12,989 nucleotides of DNA from Candidatus Bathyarchaeota archaeon. GTDB taxonomy: Archaea > Thermoproteota > Bathyarchaeia > 40CM-2-53-6. The stretch covers positions 1-12,989 of the forward strand of contig VBBG01000207.1 in assembly GCA_005882905.1 (NCBI GenBank), written 5' to 3'. Under the pieces are notes generated by a model. It was not told where the DNA came from. It was given only the letters and a program-made list of their open reading frames with translations, and searched no databases. Both the position numbers and the translations under genes were made by a program. Every line of letters begins with the position of its first letter. Position 1 is the first letter of the stretch. This document shows positions 6,259-12,023 of the stretch, piece after piece.

Positions 6259-6798
6259 TCATCGCGAGATCCATTCCTCTTCGGGGACCCGCTGTTTCTT
6301 GTTGACTGCTCGGGCAAGGACGAAGAGGAGGCTCGATAGCCTGTTGATGTATGGGATCACGTCAGGATTGATTGATTCAGACTTGGATAGGGAGACAATC
6401 CTTCTCTCCGCCCTCCTGCAAACTGCCCGGGCCACGTGCAGTTCAGCCCCAGGAAGGCTTCCCCCGGGTAGTATGAACCTGCGCAGAGTGTCGAGCCCAG
6501 AGTTCAGTTCATCAGTTGCCGATTCTAGTCTCTGAAGCTCCTTCTTCCCGATACGCGGGACCTTCGCATTGACAAGCTCGCTCGCCAAGTCGCCCCCTAG
6601 TACAAAGAGATCCTCCTGAACATTCTTCAAGATCTGGATCAGCTTAGGGTCTTTCAGGAGGGCCCTCGCGACTCCAACCTGGGAGTTGAGCTCGTCGACT
6701 GCTCCATAGGCTTCGACTCTAGGGCTCTCCTTGCTGACTCGTGTCCCGCCATAGAGGCCGGTATCGCCCTTATCGCCAGTTCCCGTATAGGCCTTCAA
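6259..6798 (-). CDS. pduO: Cob(I)alamin adenosyltransferase, PduO type
   Basis: The enzyme transfers adenosyl from ATP to cob(I)alamin to make adenosylcobalamin. The 179-residue protein shows the PduO-type signatures in order: ATP-binding TGTGDKGDTGLYGG at 5-18 with RVSK at 20-23, VEAYGAVDELNSQ at 28-40, FILPGGS at 108-114, HVARAVCRRAERR at 121-133 and YINRLSSLLFVLAR at 150-163. The length is typical. ATG 6798 is the start. It leads a minus-strand pair with the HIT gene and is divergent from amrS across 174 bases. The product would serve adenosylcobalamin-dependent enzymes, none of which is encoded in the window; the radical SAM protein at 1613-3163 would more likely use another corrinoid form. 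Confidence 0.93.
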   Translation of the reverse strand: MKAYTGTGDKGDTGLYGGTRVSKESPRVEAYGAVDELNSQVGVARALLKDPKLIQILKNVQEDLFVLGGDLASELVNAKVPRIGKKELQRLESATDELNSGLDTLRRFILPGGSLPGAELHVARAVCRRAERRIVSLSKSESINPDVIPYINRLSSLLFVLARAVNKKQRVPEEEWISR

Positions 6799-6972
6799 AG
6801 TGTTTCTCCGAGCAATGACGGATTCTTGGAGGTTGGTTGTGAGGAGGAACCCAGGGGAAACCTTAGTCTCAGATGATGGGGTAAGGAAAGGGCTTTCAAT
6901 CTGCCAAACGAAGTACTGTGTAGGCTGGGCCGCCTTGAAAAGTTGTTTCCGAGCCTAGCAGGATAGACAAAC
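6799..6972. promoter_or_regulatory. Divergent promoter region between pduO-type gene and amrS
   Basis: These 174 bases must hold promoters for both divergent units. On the plus strand TTGAAAAG near 6935-6942 is a weak TATA-like candidate about 30 bases before ATG 6973. On the minus strand no clear TATA box was found. No riboswitch was recognised. Confidence 0.25.
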
Positions 6973-8034
6973 ATGATACGAGAAGCCTTGCTCTACGAAC
7001 CTCTCTCCGACTCGAGAGTCAGATGCAAGGCCTGTGCTCGGTACTGCAACATTCCCGAGGGCAAGATCGGCCTATGCGGGGTAAGACAGAACATCGGTGG
7101 CAGACTCCAGCTACTAGTCTACGGCAAGGTCATCACCGGTCATATAGATCCGATCGAAAAGAAACCCGTTACACACTTCATGCCTGGCTCCAAAATATTC
7201 TCGATCGCAACGACCGGTTGTAACTGGCTCTGCTCTTATTGCCAGAACTTCGACATCAGCCAGCGGCGGAAGGTCGAAGGGACGGATATGATGCCGCCGG
7301 AGGTTGCCGCCATGGCCAAGGGATATGGTTGTCAGGGGCTTGCGTACACGTATAATCAGCCGACGATCTTCATGGAGTTCGCTCGGGACGTGGGCGTTGA
7401 AGCCCGGAAGAATGGGTTGATCAACATATTCGTCTCGAACGGTTACGATACGCCGGACACTGTGGGGATGATGAACGATTTTCTGGACTGCATCACAATC
7501 GACTTCAAAGGCAACGCCGCGACAGATTTTGTAAGGAAATATATCGGGATTGCGAATGCTGAGCCTATCTTCCAGACGATTCTAGAGATCAAGAACAAGA
7601 CGAAGGTCCACATGGAGTTCACGGACTTGGTGATTCCACAAGTAGGAGACAGCCTTGATGAGGCTCGGAAGCTGAGCCGCTGGCTCTACGATAATCTGGG
7701 CCCCGACTTCCCCATCCACTTCCTACGCTTCCACCCCGATTACAAGATGATGAACCTGCCCTCGACGCCTGTGAAGACCTTGGAGGAGCATTGCAGGATT
7801 GCCAGGGAGGAGGGACTGCAGTACGTCTATGTCGGCAATGTTCCCGGTCATCCATGGGAGCACACGTACTGTCCAGAATGCAACTCCATCGCGATCAAAC
7901 GATACGGATTCGATATCACCGGCTGGAACCTTGACGAGAACAACCGCTGCGCCAGTTGCGGGCATCAACTGCCCATAGTAGGAGAGCTCTCCTCTTCTGT
8001 CTCGGAAGAACGATTCCTACCCGTCATTAACTAG
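6973..8034 (+). CDS. amrS: AmrS, radical SAM enzyme of the AmmeMemoRadiSam group
   Basis: AmrS is a radical SAM enzyme that usually occurs with AMMECR1 and Memo proteins; its reaction is not settled. The 353-residue protein has an N-terminal cysteine cluster (C18, C21, C25, C35), the radical SAM motif GCNWLCSYCQN with C83, C87 and C90 (CxxxCxxC), and barrel strands with GLAYTYNQPTIF near 122-133 and IDFKGN near 176-181. PIHFLRFHPDYKM lies near 247-259. A C-terminal zinc ribbon has C300, C303, C326 and C329. The IPEGKIGLCGVRQN and YVGNVPGHPWEHTYCP blocks are characteristic of AmrS. ATG 6973 is the natural start. Neither AMMECR1 nor Memo is encoded in this window. Third-position usage shifts from C/A-rich to G/T-rich across about 7260-7640. 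Confidence 0.92.
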   Translation: MIREALLYEPLSDSRVRCKACARYCNIPEGKIGLCGVRQNIGGRLQLLVYGKVITGHIDPIEKKPVTHFMPGSKIFSIATTGCNWLCSYCQNFDISQRRKVEGTDMMPPEVAAMAKGYGCQGLAYTYNQPTIFMEFARDVGVEARKNGLINIFVSNGYDTPDTVGMMNDFLDCITIDFKGNAATDFVRKYIGIANAEPIFQTILEIKNKTKVHMEFTDLVIPQVGDSLDEARKLSRWLYDNLGPDFPIHFLRFHPDYKMMNLPSTPVKTLEEHCRIAREEGLQYVYVGNVPGHPWEHTYCPECNSIAIKRYGFDITGWNLDENNRCASCGHQLPIVGELSSSVSEERFLPVIN

Positions 8035-8133
8035 GCGCAAGAACGCCCGGTAAGCATCACACTGCACTCTCGAAGAGAAGAGAATAATCTCCTCGAAATA
8101 TGCAGGTGGGCAGAGGAGAGTCTCAAGGCACCC

Positions 8134-9242
8134 TTGAAGATTGAAGGAGTGGAACTTCGAGAGCTAAAGATTCCTCTGGTCTCACCGTTCGAGACTAGTG
8201 GTTGGAGGGAGGAAGAGAAGAATTGCATTATCGTAGAGATGATGAGCGCTCATCGGACAGGTTTCGGAGAGTGCGCCGTCACCGCTGGTCCCTGGTATGG
8301 TCGGAAACTACACAGAGCGCATGGCATGTCATGAAAGACTATTTCACTCCTGTGATACTGGGCCGAGAATTCTCAACTCCGAGCGACCTTCTCGATTCTC
8401 TCTCATTCGTCCGGGGCAATAACATGGCGAAGGCTGCTTTCGAGATGGCCTTCTCTGACCTGTCCGCGAAAGAGGAAGGCGTTTCCTTGAGCAAGTTCTT
8501 GCTCGGCACGAAATCGAAGGTCGAGAGTGGTGTGAGTGTTGGCATCCAGAAAGATGCTAAACGACTCGTCGAAGCTGTCTCAGACTACTTAGACCAAGGC
8601 TATCGAAGAATAAAGATCAAGATCAAGCCCGGAAATGATCTAGATGAAGTGTCAATTCTACGACAGCATTTCCCAGACATCATGTTGATGGCAGACGCCA
8701 ACGGCGCCTACAAGAGCACCGACTTTCGAACCTTGGTGGGACTGGACCGATACGGGCTTCTCATGCTAGAACAGCCTTTCGCCTGGGACGACCTGGTCGA
8801 CCACGCGAACCTTCAGAGAGCCATGACTACGCCGATCTGTCTCGACGAGAGTGTCGCTAGTGTGAACGATCTCAAGACGGCTCTGGCGTTGCGGAGCTGT
8901 CGCATCTTGAACCTAAAACCGGCCCGAGTCGGTGGACTCAGTGTATCCAAGATAATCCATGACATCTGTCGCTCTCACGAAATGCCAATCTGGTGCGGAG
9001 GACTATTGGAGACGGGAATAGGGCGAGCCCATAACGTCGCGGTTTCGAGCCTGCCAGGGTTTGTCTTCCCCAACGATATTTCCGCGAGCAATCGCTATTT
9101 CAAAGAAGACATCGTCAGCCCAGAGTTCAAGCTGAACCCTGATGGAACAATAACCGTCCCAACAAGCCCCGGTCTCGGAGTCGAGATCAGACCCGATCGA
9201 TTGGAGAAGTACACTAAAATAAAAAGACGGTTGACCGCATAG
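8134..9242 (+). pseudogene. OSBS/N-succinylamino acid racemase family, disrupted by a one-base frameshift
   Basis: Joining two frames gives a 369-residue enolase-superfamily protein, the normal length for o-succinylbenzoate synthase/N-acylamino acid racemase (MenC/NSAR). The start is TTG 8134 (MKIEGVELRELKIPLVSPFE). The first frame reads to GPWYG at 8301 and the second resumes with SETTQSAWHVMKDYF from 8301, so one base is missing at about 8299-8301. Downstream, every catalytic residue is present in conceptual numbering: K161 and K163 (KIKIKPG), metal ligands D188 (ADANG), E213 (LEQP) and D238 (LDES), and K262 (NLKPARVGG). The spacing is what I recall for characterised NSARs. No other men gene is nearby, so a racemase role is as likely as menaquinone synthesis. 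Intact residues suggest a recent mutation or an assembly error. There is no slippery heptamer to support programmed frameshifting. Confidence 0.85.
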
Positions 9243-9539
9243 AATATCAGGAAAACTTATCAGACAGCCCGGCCAAAGCAGGCGATATCGCTAACAGAAG
9301 GATGTGACTGGGTAAGAGCGATGTCCAACCGTCGCGAGACTTTGAATCTTCGCTCAAGCACTCGGACACTGAGGCGAAGAAGAGTCAGAAGAGAGTTTCG
9401 TACACGGCTCATCCATGTATCAGCCGCGGCAGGCTGAAACATGCAAGGCTAAGACTGACCAGTCTAGAACTTAGGGTGGTGTCCGGGAATCCCAGCTCCA
9501 TTCCCTTTATATGAACGACGAAGTGAGCTTTCATGACCC
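9243..9539. other. Convergent intergenic region without a recognised gene
   Basis: These 297 bases lie between the racemase and the minus-strand gene at 9540. A plus-strand frame from CTG 9308 to TGA 9512-9514 (68 codons) and a 39-codon arginine-rich ATG frame at 9321 are present, but neither has a recognisable domain. No clear terminator was found for either flanking gene. Confidence 0.3.
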
Positions 9540-9965
9540 CTATTCGTGAGCCGCAAGATCGAAATGTTCAGGCGGGTTCTTCGGCAAGACGTATCGGATG
9601 AAGCCGTATCCGTGTTTTTCGTGTAACTTGTTGGCCTCCTCGATTCCTTTGCTGTAAGCATCTTCGAATCCTTTCCAATCTTTTGCCCGGATTTTTTCAC
9701 TAATCGGATTGAGATGCGACTGAGTGAAAGTGGTAAAGTCTTGGTTGAACTTGGGGCGTAGCGCTCCTCCTACTCTGAAGATGCTTATCACTACGTTTAG
9801 TTCGTGCTGGGCGAGCTTCCAGTTTCCAGCTTTGGCCGCATAGTATAGCACGTGGAATCTCTCGCCGATCTCCTTCATCTGTCGCGCTATTCCAGGCTGG
9901 GCCTCGGCGAGTTGTTGGAGGGTCAGTTCTCCATGCTTTGTCTTGATCACGACTTTTTCGTCCAT
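9540..9965 (-). CDS. All-helical protein of unknown function with an internal repeat (141 aa)
   Basis: The protein is predicted to be helical throughout, soluble, and without a signal peptide or cysteines. Two segments resemble each other: residues 42-56 (YAAKAGNWKLAQHEL) and 92-106 (IRAKDWKGFEDAYSK) share an A-K-x-x-W-K-x-(A/F) core, suggesting a duplicated helical hairpin as in four-helix bundles. It ends with GYGFIRYVLPKNPPEHFDL, a block I associate with uncharacterised helical proteins that occur in many bacteria and archaea, some near cytochrome c genes; this association is from memory and unproven here. ATG 9965 has GGAG six bases upstream and a TATA-like CTATATG about 40 bases upstream. 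It is divergent from the zinc-ribbon gene. No function is assigned. Confidence 0.75.
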   Translation of the reverse strand: MDEKVVIKTKHGELTLQQLAEAQPGIARQMKEIGERFHVLYYAAKAGNWKLAQHELNVVISIFRVGGALRPKFNQDFTTFTQSHLNPISEKIRAKDWKGFEDAYSKGIEEANKLHEKHGYGFIRYVLPKNPPEHFDLAAHE

Positions 9966-9971
9966 ATCAAT

Positions 9972-10008
9972 CTCCGCTTCCTGGATCGAATTTCCAGCTC
10001 ATATAGCT
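9972..10008 (-). promoter_or_regulatory. Promoter and ribosome-binding site of the helical protein gene
   Basis: On the minus strand GAGCTATATGAGC (about 10011-9999) is TATA-like and would give a leader of roughly 15 nt, enough to include GCGGAG just before ATG 9965. An A7 tract further upstream (10018-10025) may also assist promoter opening. Confidence 0.4.
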
Positions 10009-10120
10009 CTCACGTTAATTTTTTTGGGACGGGACTTGTCCTTCAACAAGGATTCTCGGCGGATATCCGTCAAAGGCTTAAAGGTCTCAGAGAGAAACGC
10101 GTTACGGAAGGCTCCACTTC

Positions 10121-10357
10121 TTGTGGGTAGAGTTCAAGTGTCCTCTGTGCGGAAAGGACCTTGACGATGACAAGACGATGGCCAACTTTTTGGTCTGCAG
10201 TGACGCATCGCATGGTCTCCTACGATTCTTCACGGGCGACGGCTGCTACTTCACCACCGACCAGAAGGTTGCGGAAGATCTGATGAAGAGAGGAAAGCGG
10301 GTCCATGTGGTTGACCCGAAAGAGTTCTTTGGAAACCAGACCGTGAATCTTGAATAG
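10121..10357 (+). CDS. Small zinc-ribbon-like protein (78 aa), TTG start
   Basis: The 78-residue product begins MWVEFKCPLCGKDLDDDKTM. CPLC at 7-10, C26 in LVCSDASH and C42 in DGCYF could together bind one zinc ion, with H31 as an alternative ligand. The rest is a short alpha/beta segment with VAEDLMKRGKRVHVVDPKEFF. The frame opens after a TAA at 10079-10081 and holds no ATG before the cysteines, so TTG 10121, with GGAAGG nine bases upstream, is the best start. CTTAAAGG at 10077-10084 may be the TATA box. The function is unknown; such small proteins are often nucleic-acid-binding or adaptor proteins, but nothing here proves it. It lies 52 bases before the tRNA on the same strand. Confidence 0.7.
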   Translation: MWVEFKCPLCGKDLDDDKTMANFLVCSDASHGLLRFFTGDGCYFTTDQKVAEDLMKRGKRVHVVDPKEFFGNQTVNLE

Positions 10358-10380
10358 AAAGCCTCCTGCGTTAGGAATCA

Positions 10381-10388
10381 TTAACTAT
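10381..10388 (+). promoter_or_regulatory. TATA-like box upstream of the tRNA gene
   Basis: TTAACTAT lies 22-29 bases before the first tRNA base at 10410, the normal distance for an archaeal stable-RNA promoter. It is the only AT-rich patch in that position. Confidence 0.4.
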
Positions 10389-10409
10389 CCTTTCGACTGC
10401 GCCAGTCTC

Positions 10410-10519
10410 GGGCCCGTAGCTCAGCCTGGATAGAGCGGCAGTCCCGGTTAGGCTGAACCCCCTATGCGTTGGGCGGGTTGAGCTGTAGGTCCGGGGTTCG
10501 AATCCCCGCGGGCCCGCCA
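10410..10519 (+). tRNA. tRNA with anticodon-loop intron, probably tRNA-Arg (anticodon uncertain, perhaps CCG)
   Basis: The acceptor stem GGGCCCG (10410-10416) pairs with CGGGCCC (10509-10515), followed by discriminator G and an encoded CCA (10517-10519). The D stem is GCTC/GAGC (10419-10422/10433-10436), and the T arm is CGGGG-TTCGAAT-CCCCG (10492-10508). The anticodon stem GCAGT (10438-10442) pairs with GCTGT (10482-10486) using two G-U pairs, and AGGTC forms the variable loop. Between the anticodon stem halves lie 39 nt instead of 7, an insertion of about 32 nt. CCCG (10443-10446) can pair with CGGG (10474-10477), as in the central helix of a bulge-helix-bulge splice site. G73 and the TGGATA D-loop with A20 suggest arginine. 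A canonical 37/38 intron would give C33 and anticodon CGG, while CCG needs a six-base loop, so isotype is not secure. Confidence 0.85.
10443..10481 (+). other. Anticodon loop plus ~32-nt intron of the tRNA
   Basis: The loop is expanded to 39 nt. The proposed bulge-helix-bulge uses CCCG (10443-10446) with CGGG (10474-10477), with TTGA on the 3' side. A competing fold pairs GCT-AACCC (10452-10460) with GGGTT-AGC (10475-10483) around one G-G mismatch. The exact splice positions cannot be fixed by eye. Confidence 0.5.
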
Positions 10520-10546
10520 CAGTCAAATGATATTCTCGAGAGGGAT

Positions 10547-10996
10547 CTAGCCTGTCGAACCCGGGTCTTGCTTCGGCAGGGCTCCACGGGCTGATTTCAT
10601 ACGCGTCAGATAGAATGCGAGACCAATCAACAGCATCATCGTGAAGCCGATCAGCCCAAGCCCAACGGAGTGGGTCATGTTGTACGATCCTATCCTGAGA
10701 CCCGAGGCTACGTAAGTAGCGTCAGGTTCACTCACGTAGAAAATGCCGAGACCATAGATGATTCCAATCAACACCGTCAAACGCGTACCAAGACCCGCCA
10801 GAGAGGCAGTGTAAAGTGCTATCACGAAACCTAGCACGCTTATCGTGTCAGCGTAAGGTACCAACCACAACTGCGCAAGACCATTGCCGATCTCGTTCAG
10901 CACTAGGCCGAAGGCGTAGAAGACGATGCCAATCATAGCATAGCTACGAAGCGTGCTACTCGGAAGCGCCGGCTTCGCCGCCTCGGCCAGGCTCAT
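10547..10996 (-). CDS. Small four-helix membrane protein of unknown function (149 aa)
   Basis: The protein has a short polar N-terminus and four likely membrane segments: about residues 18-37 (SYAMIGIVFYAFGLVLNEIG), 48-68 (YADTISVLGFVIALYTASLAG), 72-88 (RLTVLIGIIYGLGIFYV) and 109-130 (HSVGLGLIGFTMMLLIGLAFYL). A basic cytoplasmic-type tail (TRMKSARGALPKQ) follows. No catalytic or transport motif is visible and I do not recognise the family. ATG 10996 has a TATA-like CGCTTAAAGA at 11021-11030, 25-33 bases upstream, so a leaderless transcript is likely and the gene is probably its own unit despite sharing the strand with the next two membrane genes. Its 3' end faces the tRNA, 27 bases away. Confidence 0.75.
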   Translation of the reverse strand: MSLAEAAKPALPSSTLRSYAMIGIVFYAFGLVLNEIGNGLAQLWLVPYADTISVLGFVIALYTASLAGLGTRLTVLIGIIYGLGIFYVSEPDATYVASGLRIGSYNMTHSVGLGLIGFTMMLLIGLAFYLTRMKSARGALPKQDPGSTG

Positions 10997-11020
10997 AGAG
11001 ACTCAGGATTGTTCCAGTGC

Positions 11021-11030
11021 TCTTTAAGCG
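11021..11030 (-). promoter_or_regulatory. TATA-like box for the small membrane protein gene
   Basis: CGCTTAAAGA on the minus strand lies 25-33 bases before ATG 10996, giving transcription start at about the start codon. Confidence 0.5.
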
Positions 11031-11063
11031 AATAGTAACTTGCCGAGCGAGCACCCTAGAATA

Positions 11064-11975
11064 CTATGGGTGAGGCTCACTGGTCTGCTTCGTCTCCTCA
11101 GTCACTTTGACTGAGCGCAGAGTCGGCATCGACGAAGGAGGAAGAGTTGGTCCCGAAGGCTGGGGAAAGAAGCGCGCCATGGTTACTGCTGCTTTGCTCT
11201 GCCGGATCTTTGCTATGATTCCAGGCTCCAATCTGCGATAGAAGAGAGTTGGCGCAAGAATGCATGAGGGCAGTAGAGAGACGAGAAGGGTGAAAGCCAG
11301 TGAGATTGCTCTATCAAGGTTCCCCCCCGTCGCCACGGCAAATGAGACGAAAGCGCCGAGGCTTCCAAGGGAAGCGAGCCACCTGGATGTCCAGGCAGCA
11401 GGAACCGTGATTGTGACTCTTGATATGTTGTGACAGCGGAGCCCAGAGTCCTCGAGGACCCAGAGAAGGACATGTATGGATGATGGAATGGCTAGAAGGA
11501 AGATTGCTACGTAGATGAACGGGTTACTTCCAAATACAAGATTATTGGGAGTGACTTGCGTCACTTGTGGCACTATTAGAGCGGACAGCAAGAATACGAA
11601 GATCAGGACACGAAGGTCTCGGAGGAGTCTGCGCGAAACTCCCGGCATGCCTACCTGCTTCTCGAAATAGTACTGATGACCTGAGGACTCGCGAAACCGA
11701 CAGACTACCCTCAGAACTAGGAAGGCTAGGCGATCCACAAGAAGGCTCCAGATCAGGAGAGGGACACCTATGTACACTACCAGAATGGTCACCAGCCAGC
11801 CCAGGCCCCTTGATGCGCCTGTCTCTAGGAGAGGCAGCAAGGATAGGATGCCTAGGGCGTACTCCGTCCTGTAGGTCAAGGGTCCACGAGAGAACCTCTG
11901 ATTGTCAACTATGAGTCTTCTAGAACCTACAACCCGACTTCCCGGGGCCAGCCATGGCCTATCGCGAACTCCCAA
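11064..11975 (-). CDS. Multi-spanning membrane protein of unknown function (about 303 aa)
   Basis: The frame holds about six hydrophobic segments: near residues 39-52 (weaker), 58-80 (GWLVTILVVYIGVPLLIWSLLV), 121-140 (RVLIFVFLLSALIVPQV), 152-173 (PFIYVAIFLLAIPSSIHVLLWV), 202-220 (LASLGSLGAFVSFAVATGG) and 226-247 (AISLAFTLLVSLLPSCILAPTL). A charged, proline-rich cytoplasmic-type tail follows from about 255. The start is taken as TTG 11975 because no ATG or GTG precedes the conserved-looking region; the true start could be further in. It lies 48 nt after the stop of the MMPL gene on the same strand and may be co-transcribed with it. No enzyme or transporter family was recognised. Confidence 0.65.
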   Translation of the reverse strand: MGVRDRPWLAPGSRVVGSRRLIVDNQRFSRGPLTYRTEYALGILSLLPLLETGASRGLGWLVTILVVYIGVPLLIWSLLVDRLAFLVLRVVCRFRESSGHQYYFEKQVGMPGVSRRLLRDLRVLIFVFLLSALIVPQVTQVTPNNLVFGSNPFIYVAIFLLAIPSSIHVLLWVLEDSGLRCHNISRVTITVPAAWTSRWLASLGSLGAFVSFAVATGGNLDRAISLAFTLLVSLLPSCILAPTLFYRRLEPGIIAKIRQSKAAVTMARFFPQPSGPTLPPSSMPTLRSVKVTEETKQTSEPHP

Positions 11976-12023
11976 GACTTTTCCAACTCCCAGCTCCGAC
12001 CCCGGAATAGAACACTATGGTCT

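Noticed and set aside
8296..8303. Programmed frameshift site in the racemase gene
   Set aside because: No X-XXY-YYZ slippery sequence or obvious downstream pseudoknot; TATGGTCG does not favour slipping.
9321..9440. Short arginine-rich ATG frame (about 39 codons)
   Set aside because: Composition fits chance translation of purine-rich DNA; no ribosome-binding site and no known family.
9308..9514. 68-codon plus-strand frame from CTG with a GAAGGA upstream
   Set aside because: Resembles the DCC case in layout, but the product has no recognisable motif and the only start would be CTG, so it is not called as a gene.
10438..10455. Alternative anticodon hairpin CAGTC-CCGGTTA-GGCTG giving anticodon GGT
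   Set aside because: It needs two bases between D stem and anticodon stem, lacks U33, and leaves a 36-nt variable region; the GCAGT/GCTGT stem fits canonical geometry better.
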